This document shows positions 26,542 to 35,347 of a DNA stretch of 64,000 nt, one piece after another. The position numbers and the translations under genes were made by a program. The number at the start of each line of letters is the position of its first letter. The stretch's first letter is position 1. This stretch comes from Streptomyces sp. MBT53 (GTDB lineage Bacteria; Actinomycetota; Actinomycetes; Streptomycetales; Streptomycetaceae), in NCBI RefSeq assembly GCF_016654115.1, contig NZ_JAEQAZ010000004.1, forward strand, positions 1 to 64,000, written 5' to 3'. The notes under the pieces are model-generated. The model was not told where the DNA came from, made no database searches, and worked only from the letters and a program-made list of their open reading frames with translations.

Positions 26542-27927
26542 TCAGCCCAACTGCGCGCGCTGCGTGAGCGGTTCGCGCAGGGCCAGGTGTTCGCGGAGGG
26601 TCGTGCCGGTGTACTCGGTGCGGTAGACGCCGCGTTCCTGGAGTGCGGGGACGAGGAGGTCGACGATGTCGTCCAGGCCGTCGGGGATCAGATACGGCGT
26701 GACGTTGAAGCCGTCGACGGCGCCGTGCCGGACGTAGTGGGCGAACTTGTCCGCCAGTCCCTCCGGGGTGCCGACATGGCCGCGCTGGGGGCCGAGCGCG
26801 ATGACGGTCTCGCGCAGCGACCAGCGGTTCGCGTCGGCCTTCTCCCGCCATTCCGTGACGACTTGGCGCGGATCGGCGATCCGCCGTGCGCCGAAGGAGC
26901 CGTCGTTCTCGGCGACGACCGGGTCCTCCTTGGGCAGCGGCCCGTCGGCGTCGCGGCCGGAGAGATCGATGCCCCACAGAAGTCCGGCGATGCCCAACGC
27001 CGTTGCCGGGGTGACCTGTTGGAGGCGGATCCAGCGCTTCTTCTCCAGGGCCTCCTCCTCCGTGGCGCCGATGATGATCTCGGTGCCCGGGAGGATGCGC
27101 AGATCGTCCTCGGGGCGGCCGGCGGCCCGCAGCCGGCTGCGCAGGTCGTCGGCGAAGGCGAGCGCGTCGTCGAAGTCGTTGCCGTGCGCGGAGAAGATGA
27201 CGTCGGCGTTGCGGGCGGCGAAGTCACGGCCCTCGCCGGAGTCCCCGGCCTGGAAGATCACCGGATGCCCCTGGGCGCTGCGCGGCAGGGTGGGTACCAG
27301 GTCGACGTCGAACTGCGGTCCCCGGTGGCGGACTTGGCGTACGGCGCCGGGTACCGACCAGGCCGGTCCGTCGGCCGAGTCGGAGACGGCCGCGTCCGTC
27401 CAGCCGTCCCAGAGGGCGCGGGCGACGGTGAGGAACTCCTCGGCGCGCCGGTAGCGGTCGGCGTGGTCGAGGTAGCCGCCGCGGCGGAAGTTGGCGCCGG
27501 TCCAGGCGTTGTCGGTGGTCACCACGTTCCAGCCGGCGCGGCCCTCGGAGAGCAGGTCGAGGCCGGAGAGGCGGCGGGCGAGGTCGGCGGGTTCGTTGAA
27601 GGTGGTGTTGGAGGTGCTGACCAGGCCGATCCGGTCGGTGACGGCGGCCAGCGCGGCGAGTTGGGTGATGGCGTCGGGCCGTCCGGCGACGTCGAGGTCG
27701 TGGATCTGTCCGTCGACCTCGCGCAGCCGCAGCCCCTCCCCCAGGAAGAACGCGTCGAACAGGCCGCGTTCGGCGGTCTGGGCGACGCGCCGGAAGTTGG
27801 CGGGGTCGATCTGGGAGCCGCTGGCCGGATCCGACCAGACGGTCCAGTGGTTGACGCCCTGGAAGAAGACCCCGAGGTGGAGCCGGGCGTCCGGGCGGGG
27901 CACGTCGAGGGGGTCGGTGCGGGTCAT
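26542..27927 (-). CDS. NtaA/SnaA/DszA-type FMN-dependent monooxygenase
   Basis: A 461-residue luciferase-like protein of the NtaA/SnaA/DszA/SoxA group. Landmarks: LGVFFQGVNHWTVWSDP, RVAQTAERGLFDAFFLGEG, GRAGWNVVTTDNAWTGANF near 145-165 and SGEGRDFAARNADVIFSA near 235. Such two-component enzymes oxidise organosulfur compounds, chelators or other substrates using reduced flavin from a separate reductase, not seen nearby. Its start overlaps the preceding LLM gene by 4 bases (ATGA). The leader peptide upstream of the pair hints at a sulfur role. Confidence 0.9.
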   Translation of the reverse strand: MTRTDPLDVPRPDARLHLGVFFQGVNHWTVWSDPASGSQIDPANFRRVAQTAERGLFDAFFLGEGLRLREVDGQIHDLDVAGRPDAITQLAALAAVTDRIGLVSTSNTTFNEPADLARRLSGLDLLSEGRAGWNVVTTDNAWTGANFRRGGYLDHADRYRRAEEFLTVARALWDGWTDAAVSDSADGPAWSVPGAVRQVRHRGPQFDVDLVPTLPRSAQGHPVIFQAGDSGEGRDFAARNADVIFSAHGNDFDDALAFADDLRSRLRAAGRPEDDLRILPGTEIIIGATEEEALEKKRWIRLQQVTPATALGIAGLLWGIDLSGRDADGPLPKEDPVVAENDGSFGARRIADPRQVVTEWREKADANRWSLRETVIALGPQRGHVGTPEGLADKFAHYVRHGAVDGFNVTPYLIPDGLDDIVDLLVPALQERGVYRTEYTGTTLREHLALREPLTQRAQLG

Positions 27928-29024
27928 CGGGCTTCCTCCTGGACGGCCGCGGCGGCGTACCGGTTCGCGGGCCGGTCGAGGCCCAGGTGAGTGCGCAGGG
28001 TCGCGGCGGGCAGGGGCCGTAGGGCGTGCCGTCGTTCGAAGAGGTGGGGCAGGACCAGCCGGGAGAGTTCGGGGAGGTCCTCGTCCAGCACCAGCGGGTG
28101 CAGCCGCACTCCGTCCACCACTCCCCTCAACTCCCCCAGCAGCAGGGCGAGTCCGGCGGCCGAGCCGATGTGGCGCAGGCGTCCCCGGTCGGGCCAGGGC
28201 GCGTGGCGTTCGAGGTCGGCGACGCGTTCCTCGGCGGTGGCGTGGGCGGTGTCGAGGGCGACCTCGATCTCGGCGAAGGCGAGGGGCGTTCCGGCGGTGG
28301 CCGCGCCGGAGGTGACGGCGGCGAGGTCGCGGCCCTCGACGAGGGCGACGTCGAGCTGCCCGGCGGGCACACGGCCGGGGTCGCCGAGGACGACGAGCTG
28401 GCCTTGCGGCGGACGTGGCACGATCGCCGGGCCCTTGACCGTGTAGGTGTCGCCGGTGAAGTCGACGTAGTGCAGCCGCTCGCGGTCGAGGTAGCGGCTG
28501 GTGGCGACAGAGCGGATGACCGCGTCGTCCTCCCAGGAGTCCCACAGCGCGCGGACGACCTCGACGCCGTCACGGGACTCGCGGGCGCGGGCCGCGGCCC
28601 CGTCGACGAGCGGGCGCCCCCACACAGTGGCGGCCTCGGGCCGCGTCTCCTCGCTCACCACCCACCCGGCACGCCCGAGCGAGATGTGGTCCAGGGACGC
28701 CAACTGGCTGGAGACATGGAACGGTTCGGCGTAGGTGAGCGGCACGACCGGTGCGACGCCGACGACGCTCGTCGACGCGGCGACGAACGCGGCCCGTTCC
28801 ACCGCGCCGATCCGGCCGACCACGTCCGGGCCGGTGCCGGGCGGGAGCGCGCCGTCCTCCAGGGTGAGCAGGGTGAACCCGGCGTTCTCCGCGTCGGCGG
28901 CGACACGGGCCACCCGGCGCGGGCTCAGCAGGTGGTCGGGCGAGTGGGTGGCGCGCCGCCAGGCGACGGGATGGGCGCCGTCGCCGTCGATTTCGAGGGC
29001 GAGCCGCAGAGCGGAGCCGGACAT
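27924..29024 (-). CDS. LLM-class flavin-dependent oxidoreductase
   Basis: A 366-residue bacterial-luciferase-like protein, first of a two-gene operon with the DszA-type gene. The start LRLALEIDGDGAHPVAWR and AADAENAGFTLLTLEDG fit the family; LDHISLGRAGWVVSEETRPEA is the equivalent of the RAGWNVVTT segment. It is shorter than its partner, with a weaker central motif set, and may act on a related sulfonate or sulfone step. Partner reductase not found in the window. Confidence 0.87.
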   Translation of the reverse strand: MSGSALRLALEIDGDGAHPVAWRRATHSPDHLLSPRRVARVAADAENAGFTLLTLEDGALPPGTGPDVVGRIGAVERAAFVAASTSVVGVAPVVPLTYAEPFHVSSQLASLDHISLGRAGWVVSEETRPEAATVWGRPLVDGAAARARESRDGVEVVRALWDSWEDDAVIRSVATSRYLDRERLHYVDFTGDTYTVKGPAIVPRPPQGQLVVLGDPGRVPAGQLDVALVEGRDLAAVTSGAATAGTPLAFAEIEVALDTAHATAEERVADLERHAPWPDRGRLRHIGSAAGLALLLGELRGVVDGVRLHPLVLDEDLPELSRLVLPHLFERRHALRPLPAATLRTHLGLDRPANRYAAAAVQEEAR

Positions 29025-29078
29025 GGGTGTTCCTTCCGAGAACGCGTCGAGACGGACGGCCCGTGGGGCCGACGTGGG

Positions 29079-29195
29079 TCAGGGGCGTACGGAAGGACAG
29101 ACGGCGGAGGCGGTACGGCAGTAGTCGACGTGCCGGCGAGTGATCAGCCGCGCGCCCGGGACGACACCGTGAGGTGCCCTGTCACGTGCGCGCAT
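29079..29195 (-). CDS. Cysteine-containing leader peptide upstream of LLM genes
   Basis: A 38-codon frame with GTGGAGGCCCC before its ATG. The C-terminal half, RLITRRHVDYCRTASAVC, matches the actinobacterial 'putative leader peptide' pattern (RRHVDxCR...C) found before sulfur-assimilation genes, where slow translation of Cys codons is thought to control the downstream operon. It ends 55 bases before the LLM oxidoreductase start. A TTGACA box on the same strand lies at 29258-29253. Confidence 0.72.
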   Translation of the reverse strand: MRARDRAPHGVVPGARLITRRHVDYCRTASAVCPSVRP

Positions 29196-29371
29196 GGGGC
29201 CTCCACCCGTCCGAGAGCGATCGCCTCAACCTTCGTCGCCGGTCCCGGAAGATGTCAAGAACATTAGATGTACGTGCATACGGCAGCGGCTCGACAAAAT
29301 GCGGTGGCCGCGCGGACGAGGGGGCTGCTAACTTGCCGTAGGCCGTGAACGCACGCGAGGAGGTGAGACCC

Positions 29372-29431
29372 ATGAACGCAGTAACCAGGTGGGTGCTCCC
29401 CCTCTTCTCCACGGTTGGGCCAGCGATCTAG
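29372..29431 (+). CDS. Possible 19-residue leader peptide before alpha/beta hydrolase
   Basis: ATG with an excellent ribosome site (GAGGAGGTGA, 6 bases away) opens MNAVTRWVLPLFSTVGPAI and stops at TAG 29429-29431, 50 bases before the hydrolase start. Short coding and unusual codons (GTA, GTT, GGG, AGG) make it either a translational leader or simply the remnant of another gene start. Confidence 0.4.
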   Translation: MNAVTRWVLPLFSTVGPAI

Positions 29432-29481
29432 AGGTCGCCGGGAGCGCCGCACGACAAGGCACTCCCGAAAGGCAACACGCC

Positions 29482-30240
29482 ATGAACTCAACGCACTTCC
29501 ACTTCACCGCCGAGACCACGTCCGACGGTGTCGTCCAGCACGACTTCACCATGGGCGAGATCACCGGAGCCCTCTGGTCGCCGGAGTCCGATGCCGAGCG
29601 TGCGCCCCTGGTGCTGATGGGGCACGGCGGCGGCAACCACCGGAAGTCCCCCGCCATGACGGGCCGCGCCCAACTCCTCGTGGCCCAGGCCGGTTTCCAC
29701 GTCGCCGTCATCGACGCACCCGGCCACGGCGGCCGACCGCGTACGGCGCACGACGAGCGGGAGATCGCCGCCATGCAGAAGGCGATGGCCGCCGGCGAAC
29801 CGGTCGGCGAGATCGTCGTCCGCTACAACGGTCACCTCGCCGAGCGTGCCGTACCGGAGTGGCTGGCCACCCTGGACGCCCTCCAGGAGCTGCCGGAGAT
29901 CGGCACCGAGGGACCCGTCGGCTACTACGGCCTGAACATGGGCACCGCCATCGGCATCCCGCTGACGGCGGCCGAACCCCGCATCACCGCCGCGGTGTTC
30001 GGCCTCTTCTGGTACGACGACGCCCTCGCCGAGACGGCCCGGAGCATCACCGTTCCGATCGAGTTCGCCCTCCAGTGGGACGACGAGCACATCCCGCGCC
30101 CGTCCGGTCTCGCGCTGTTCGACGCCTTCGCCTCGAAGGAGAAGTCACTGCACGTCAACTCGGGCGCGCACAAGGAGCTTCCCAGGTTCGAGGCGGACAG
30201 CGCGGTGCGGTTCTTCGCCCGGCATCTGCGCCGTCGCTGA
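29482..30240 (+). CDS. Alpha/beta hydrolase (dienelactone hydrolase-like)
   Basis: A 252-residue cytoplasmic hydrolase. The oxyanion region is LVLMGHGGGNHRKSP and the nucleophile-elbow position reads GYYGLNMGT near 150, where Asn replaces the catalytic Ser of GxSxG; acid/His candidates follow at DDEHIPRPSG and SGAHKELPRF. The altered elbow suggests a changed or lost hydrolase activity. It converges on the PobA-like gene. Confidence 0.8.
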   Translation: MNSTHFHFTAETTSDGVVQHDFTMGEITGALWSPESDAERAPLVLMGHGGGNHRKSPAMTGRAQLLVAQAGFHVAVIDAPGHGGRPRTAHDEREIAAMQKAMAAGEPVGEIVVRYNGHLAERAVPEWLATLDALQELPEIGTEGPVGYYGLNMGTAIGIPLTAAEPRITAAVFGLFWYDDALAETARSITVPIEFALQWDDEHIPRPSGLALFDAFASKEKSLHVNSGAHKELPRFEADSAVRFFARHLRRR

Positions 30241-30242
30241 CC

Positions 30243-31475
30243 TCAACGCGGCGGCCCCGCGCTTTCTCCGAACTCCAGCCCTGTCATGAGTTCGGAGAAG
30301 GCGCGGGCCGCGCCGGGGGCGGTGAAGAGCCGGTCGAGCCGGGCGCGGGCCAGGCCGCGCCGGAAGGGGCCGGAGTCGGTGGCGTCGCCGGCGTCGTGGA
30401 GCATGCCGGTCATCCAGTGGGAGAACTCCTGGTCGCTCCAGACGCGGCGCAGACAACGCGCCGAGTAGGTGCGCAGGCCCGTGTCGTCGTGGTCGTGGAC
30501 AACGTCGCGTACGGCCCGGGCGAAGAGATCGGCGTCGTAGAGCGCGAGGTTCATGCCCTTGCCGCCCATCGGCGAGACGATGTGGGCCGCGTCGCCGACG
30601 AGGTACAGGCTGCCGTACTGCATCGGGTCGTGGACCAGGCTGCGGAGCCGGAAGATCTCGCGGTCGGTGATCGGGCCGGAGACGAGGGCCGGGTCGCCGA
30701 GCCGGGTGCGCAGGGCGTCCCAGACGCGGTCGTCGGGCCAGGCGTCGGGGTGGTCGTCGGGCGGGCACTGGAGGTAGTAGCGGCTGGTGTAGGGGCCGCG
30801 CGGGAAGTGGGCGGCGAAGCCCTGCGGGCTGACGGCCAGCAGCGGGTGGGCCGGGGGCGGGGCGTCGGCCAGGACCGTCAGCCAGCCGATGCCGTGATCG
30901 AAGGCGTACGGCGTGAGGGCCCCGTCGGGGACTGAGGTGCGGCTGACGCCGTGCTCGCCGTCGCAGCCCGCGACGAAGTCGCAGGTGAGGGTGCGGAGTT
31001 CGCCGTCCGCGGTGCGGTAGCGGACGGTGGGGTGGTCGCCGGTCAGGTCGTGCAGGGAGACGTCGGCGGCCTCGAACCGCAGGTCGCCGCCGTTCGCGAG
31101 GTACTCGGCGGTGAGTTTCTGGACCAGCATCTGCTGGGGGCAGAGACGGGCGGTCGGTCCGTCGGAGCCGTCGTAGTCCGAGACGAGATGGGGTTCGCCG
31201 TCGACGCGGAGTTCCAGGATGCCCTGGTGCGGGACTCCGCCCAGGACGCGGTCGGCGAGCCCCCAGGAGTCGAACATGCGGACGGCGCGGGTCTCGACGA
31301 TGCCGGCCCGCTGGCGCTGTGCCACGTACTCGCGGCTCCGGCGTTCCAGCACGACACAGTCGACGCCGCTCTGCCGCAACAGGTTCGCGACGGTCATGCC
31401 GGCCGGTCCCGCGCCGATCACCACCACGGTCGTGGATTCCGGCGACTCGCTCAACTCACCCGCGCTGTCGGCCAC
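30243..31475 (-). CDS. 4-hydroxybenzoate 3-monooxygenase-like flavoprotein
   Basis: A 410-residue class A flavin hydroxylase. VVVIGAGPAGMTVANLLRQ (GxGxxG), VAQRQRAGIVETRAVRM (the PobA RxRAGxLE-type segment), DFVAGCDGEHGVSR and LYLVGDAAHIVSPMGGKGMN are all present. PobA hydroxylates 4-hydroxybenzoate to protocatechuate with NADPH; close relatives use other phenols. No pca ring-cleavage genes or AraC/IclR regulator are adjacent, so the substrate assignment is tentative. Confidence 0.85.
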   Translation of the reverse strand: MADSAGELSESPESTTVVVIGAGPAGMTVANLLRQSGVDCVVLERRSREYVAQRQRAGIVETRAVRMFDSWGLADRVLGGVPHQGILELRVDGEPHLVSDYDGSDGPTARLCPQQMLVQKLTAEYLANGGDLRFEAADVSLHDLTGDHPTVRYRTADGELRTLTCDFVAGCDGEHGVSRTSVPDGALTPYAFDHGIGWLTVLADAPPPAHPLLAVSPQGFAAHFPRGPYTSRYYLQCPPDDHPDAWPDDRVWDALRTRLGDPALVSGPITDREIFRLRSLVHDPMQYGSLYLVGDAAHIVSPMGGKGMNLALYDADLFARAVRDVVHDHDDTGLRTYSARCLRRVWSDQEFSHWMTGMLHDAGDATDSGPFRRGLARARLDRLFTAPGAARAFSELMTGLEFGESAGPPR

Positions 31476-31838
31476 TTGACCACCTCCGGAGTCACCCTAG
31501 CCGAGCGGATCCGGTGGCCGGGCGGCGTTCCGTCAGCCGCGAATGGTCGCGGGGAAGGACGCCGTCGTGTCGACATAGCACTTGCGGACCAGTGGGCACG
31601 ATCACGTGGAAACCGGTGCCGTCCGCGTTGCCGATCGGGCGCCCACGATCTTGGCGCGCTCCCCGCGGAGATGAGGCGTTCGAGGACGCCTGTTCGATCA
31701 TGAAAGCTCCCCCCGGTCGACTCTCTTGTCCCACTGCGACGCAAGGAACCCGCCGCCGGTGGTGGTGCAACCAGGGAAAAGGGCAATCCCGCCCGCCCCG
31801 CTCACGCTCCCTGCCCCTATGAAGGTGCCGGACAGACC
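31476..31838 (-). other. Intergenic region with one weak open frame
   Basis: About 360 bases. On the minus strand an ATG at 31701 with a GGGGGGAGC site starts a 69-codon frame (MIEQASSNASSPRGARQDRG...) with moderate third-position GC and no recognised family. It may be a truncated gene; I do not call it as a gene. Confidence 0.3.
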
Positions 31839-32612
31839 TTAGGCCTCCGGGTCCCAGGCGATGAGCTGGTCGAAGAGCCGTCGCTCGCCGTCGTGCTTCA
31901 GGGAGTCGACGTAGATACGGCCGTACAGGAAGAGGACCAGTTCACCGGCCGTGGCCCGGGCGGAGGCGTAGGCGGTGTCGGCCGGAATCGCCGCGGATGC
32001 GGGAATGCGCGTGGCCCGCGCGCCGGCGGCGGAGAGTGCGAGGCGCCAGGATCGGCCCTCGGTGGCGTGGTAGTCGACGGTGGCGGGGTCGTGCGGCCAG
32101 GCGCTCGCCGTCGCGCAGCAGGTGAACAGGAACTCCTCGACACCGTCCAACGCCGCCTCCTCCGGCAGCGGCTGCGGCTCGCCGACGGTGATCTGGGCGT
32201 CGTAGGTGTGCACCGTGGCCTCCTGGACCTGGTGTCGGGCTACGGCGCCGGACGTCTGCGGGGACCGCGAGTCGGCCCACCATGTCCAGCAGCCGCGATC
32301 GGCGCCGAACTCCCGCAGTGCGCCGAGGAGTTGGCGCGTGGACTCGGCCGACCAGGCGAGCAGCGCCTCGCGCTCCCGGGGAGCTTCGGAGGCGGCGGGG
32401 GGTGTGGGGCCGTCGGCGGGGCCCGCGGTGACGTTGGCGGCCCAGCGGCGGTGCACGTCGCCCAGGTGGTGCGCCAGGTCGAGCAGTGTCCACTCGGGAC
32501 AGGTCGGCACCTGTGCATCGAGGCTGGGCGCGGCGGCGACCGCGGCCCGGAACGCCGTCGACCGTTCGTCGATCAGCCGCAGCAGATCCGGGAATTCGAG
32601 AGTCGTCGTCAC
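31839..32612 (-). CDS. Maleylpyruvate isomerase-family, mycothiol-dependent protein
   Basis: A 257-residue DinB/MDMPI-fold protein. The N-terminal four-helix part includes VPTCPEWTLLDLAHHLGDVH, with the metal-binding His cluster, and the second HQVQEATVHTYDAQ near 145-158 gives further His ligands. Proteins of this family use mycothiol, the low-molecular thiol of actinobacteria, either for isomerisation or for detoxification transfer; the substrate is unknown. Confidence 0.87.
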   Translation of the reverse strand: MTTTLEFPDLLRLIDERSTAFRAAVAAAPSLDAQVPTCPEWTLLDLAHHLGDVHRRWAANVTAGPADGPTPPAASEAPREREALLAWSAESTRQLLGALREFGADRGCWTWWADSRSPQTSGAVARHQVQEATVHTYDAQITVGEPQPLPEEAALDGVEEFLFTCCATASAWPHDPATVDYHATEGRSWRLALSAAGARATRIPASAAIPADTAYASARATAGELVLFLYGRIYVDSLKHDGERRLFDQLIAWDPEA

Positions 32613-32670
32613 GCCGAATGTCTATCACCGCGCTCCGCCGACGGGACAGCGGATTTCTCCACCCCAACTG

Positions 32671-33033
32671 TCAGTCCGTGAGGGCCTGTTCGACCGTCGG
32701 ACAGCAGTCGATGACTCCGTCGATGCCGACGAGCTGGATGATGCGCAGTACGGAAGGAGCGGTCCCGGCCAGTCGCAGCCAGCCGTCCGCCTGGGTGAGT
32801 GTGTGGTGGACGGCGAGGAGAACGTTGATTCCGCTGGAGTCCATGAAGGTGACCTCGCGCAGGTCGAGGACGACGTGTGGTGCGGCCCCGTCCGGCAGCT
32901 CCAGCGCCTCCCTCAGCGAGCCTGCCGTCTGCTGGTCGATCTCTCCGGCCGCGACCACGACCACGGTGCCGTCCACCACGTCGGTCCTGACCGACAACCG
33001 CCCCGGCTGCCCCGCTTGTTCGGTGTCCACCAT
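32671..33033 (-). CDS. STAS-domain anti-sigma factor antagonist
   Basis: A 120-residue single STAS domain protein. The phosphorylatable Ser lies in VTFMDSSGINVLL (Ser66/67), the standard SpoIIAA/RsbV site. In partner switching the dephosphorylated form binds an RsbW-like kinase and frees a sigma factor. The divergent RsbW-like gene at 33205 and phosphatases at 36726-43811 are natural partners (inference). Confidence 0.92.
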   Translation of the reverse strand: MVDTEQAGQPGRLSVRTDVVDGTVVVVAAGEIDQQTAGSLREALELPDGAAPHVVLDLREVTFMDSSGINVLLAVHHTLTQADGWLRLAGTAPSVLRIIQLVGIDGVIDCCPTVEQALTD

Positions 33034-33204
33034 CTGTCCTCATACAAGAGTGGGTGAGCGCTACGGATCAGGACGTTCATCCGAAGTGCTGCCCCGCATC
33101 GTACGGTTGATGCCCGCGTCCGGTGGAGCCGAGGGAAATCGACGGAGTGGGTGGTGCCTCACGGGGTATGCGCGGGGCACGCAGAAGGCGGTGAAACGAT
33201 CCGG

Positions 33205-33702
33205 ATGGAACCAGACTCTTCGGAGGACGACGACACAGCGCCGCAGGCCAGGGCACGGACTCTGCCCCTACGGTCCACCGTGGCACTGGACGGGGACGGC
33301 TCGTGCATCGCCGAGGCCCGGCGACTGGCCGCGATGTTCCTCACCCGGGCACGGGTCGAGTACGGGTTGCCGGTGTCGGCCCGCGCCATGGATCTCACGC
33401 AGTTGGTGGTCAGCGAACTGGTCACCAACGCCCGCAAGTACGCGCCCGGACCGGTGTTGATGGATCTGCGGATCGTCGGTGCCCTGGTCGAGGTGGAGGT
33501 GTGGGACTCCGATCCGGTGCTGCCGGTCGCCCGTGCCGCCGATGCCCGCCGGGTGGGCCAGCACGGCCTGGAGATCGTGCGGGCCGTCGCGCGCGGCTTC
33601 GAGGCGCGGCGCGAGCCGGTGGGCAAGCGCATCACCGCGCGCATCGCGCTGACGGACGGCCCCGACGCGGGTGTCACCGGCGGCGGGCCGCACCCCATGT
33701 GA
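33205..33702 (+). CDS. RsbW-like ATP-binding anti-sigma / serine kinase protein
   Basis: A 165-residue GHKL ATPase. VVSELVTNARKYAPG is the N-box, VEVWDSDPVLP the G1-like region and RRVGQHGLEIVRAVARGFE the G2/lid region. In streptomycetes these short proteins phosphorylate STAS antagonists. The ATG at 33205 lacks a strong ribosome site; the frame is open upstream to 33151. Divergent from the STAS gene. Confidence 0.87.
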   Translation: MEPDSSEDDDTAPQARARTLPLRSTVALDGDGSCIAEARRLAAMFLTRARVEYGLPVSARAMDLTQLVVSELVTNARKYAPGPVLMDLRIVGALVEVEVWDSDPVLPVARAADARRVGQHGLEIVRAVARGFEARREPVGKRITARIALTDGPDAGVTGGGPHPM

Positions 33703-33739
33703 GCCGGAGTGGTCAGGGCGTGGCCGGGACGCGGAGGGC

Positions 33740-34483
33740 TCAGGGCTTGTCCGGGACGCGGTAGACGGAGACATGTGAAGTCGACTCGGCGGTGAACTCG
33801 GATCCGTCCCAGTCAGCGTGTCGCGACTCCAGTTCGAAGCCCGCCAACTGGGCCATGAGGTCGAGTTCGGCCGGCCAGATGTAGCGGTGCGGGCTGAGGT
33901 CGACGCGCGCCTGTCCGGCCCCGTCGAACCGGAAGTGGTGCGACACGACGTGCTGGTTGAGGACGTCGTAGGTGTCCAGACCGATGTAGTCGGGGTCGGT
34001 CAGCCAGACGGTGGCGTGCTGGCCCGGCGGCAGCTTGCGCAACTCGGGTACCCAGAGCTCGATCACGAACCGGCCGCCCGGTGCGAGATGGCGGGCGGCA
34101 TTGCGGAAGCACTCGACCTGCGCGGCCTGGGTGAGCAGGTTCGAGATGGTGTTGTAGACGAGATAGACCAGGCTGTACTCGCCGGGCACGACCGTGGTCG
34201 CCATGTCGCCGATGGTCACGGGAATCGTCGCCTCGTCCGCCTTGGTCCGCAGCCGCTCCACCATCGGCCGTGACAACTCGATACCGGTGACGGGGACTCC
34301 ACGCTCGGCGAGCGGCACGGCGACCCGGCCGGTCCCGACGGCGAACTCAAGTGCCGCACCGTCTCCGGCGAGTTGGGCGAGTCGGTCCACGGTCGGCCCC
34401 AGCGTCTCGGGCGCGAACATGCCGGTGTCGGGAGTGTCGTAGCGCCGGGCGGTGTCGGCGTCCCAGAGATTCTCCTGCTGCAT
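33740..34483 (-). CDS. Class I SAM-dependent methyltransferase
   Basis: A 247-residue Rossmann methyltransferase. Motif I is ALEFAVGTGRVAVPLA near 43-58, followed by VTGIELSRPMVERL and the later LAPGGRFVIELWVPELRKL. The closest pattern is the methyltransf_25 group. Substrate unknown; the gene sits alone, convergent with the RsbW-like gene. Confidence 0.9.
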   Translation of the reverse strand: MQQENLWDADTARRYDTPDTGMFAPETLGPTVDRLAQLAGDGAALEFAVGTGRVAVPLAERGVPVTGIELSRPMVERLRTKADEATIPVTIGDMATTVVPGEYSLVYLVYNTISNLLTQAAQVECFRNAARHLAPGGRFVIELWVPELRKLPPGQHATVWLTDPDYIGLDTYDVLNQHVVSHHFRFDGAGQARVDLSPHRYIWPAELDLMAQLAGFELESRHADWDGSEFTAESTSHVSVYRVPDKP

Positions 34484-34543
34484 TCCGCCAACGGTCGCGC
34501 CCGGCCGCCGAGTTGTCCAACGAAATTCCCGCGCCGAGGGGGG

Positions 34544-35203
34544 CTAGAGGAACTCGCCGATGCGGGCGGCGAGTTGGGGCCAGAGTTCCTGCGGGAGGTG
34601 GTGGCCCATCCCGTCGAGGATCAGCAGTTCGGCGCCCGGTACGGCGGCGGCCGTGGCGTGGCCGCCACTGACGTCGCACACGATGTCGGCGGCGCCGTGC
34701 ACGACCAGCGTGGGTACCCGCAGGGACCGAAGGCGTTCGGTGCGGTCGCCCGTCGCCACGACCGCGAGGCCCTGCCGCTGGACGCCGAGGGGGTCGTAGC
34801 CGCGGTCGAAGACGCGTCCGGCGCGGTCGGCCGCCGCCTGCGCGTCGAAGGCGAAGCCGGGGGACGCGGCGAGCCGCAGGGCGCGCACCTGCCACTCGAC
34901 GAACGCCTCCCGGTCCCGCCCAGGCGCGCTCAGCCCGGCGAACACCCTGGAGCCGGCCTCCCCCGCACCGGATCCACCGGTCGTGGACATCATCGAGGTG
35001 ATCGAGCGGACCCGCTCCGGGTGCTCGATCGCGGTCAGCCGGGTGGAGGGTGTGCAGGCGGCCGTCGAGAGGTCACCGGTCACGGGCGTCGCGAAGTCCG
35101 GGACGGGTGCGCCGATGAAGTGTGCCGACCGGCCGCAGTCCCGGCTGTCGAGCTGTATCACCTGCGAACCCCGGTCCACCACCGCCCGGCAGACGCCCGA
35201 CAC
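34544..35203 (-). pseudogene. Alpha/beta hydrolase lacking its nucleophile elbow
   Basis: A fragment of an RdmC-like alpha/beta hydrolase. It opens mid-protein (VVDRGSQVIQLDSRDCGRS, normally preceded by about 60 residues), and between PVTGDLSTAACTPS and IEHPERVRSITSMMSTTGG about 35-40 residues are missing, including the GxSMGG nucleophile elbow. The C-terminal half with GHATAAAVPGAELLILDG and HHLPQELWPQLAARI is intact. No ribosome site; hence 5'-truncated and internally deleted. Confidence 0.75.
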
Positions 35204-35347
35204 GCGGAGGTCCCTCGTCCCGCCTGGGGTGTCGTGGCCGACGTACGTGATGTGTCACGCAGGAACGCCATGTCTGACTCCGCCGGACGCGGGCACCCGT
35301 GAGCAGGTAAGGAATGACATGCTCCACGCGATGACCTGAGGTGAACC

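Noticed and set aside
25498..27990. Plus-strand open frame of 830 codons across the ArsR and LLM genes
   Set aside because: It crosses a strong terminator and is out of frame with the recognised ArsR domain; typical GC-rich shadow.
31492..31701. 69-codon minus-strand frame with GGGGGGAGC site
   Set aside because: Mixed codon bias and no family; kept only as a description of the intergenic region.
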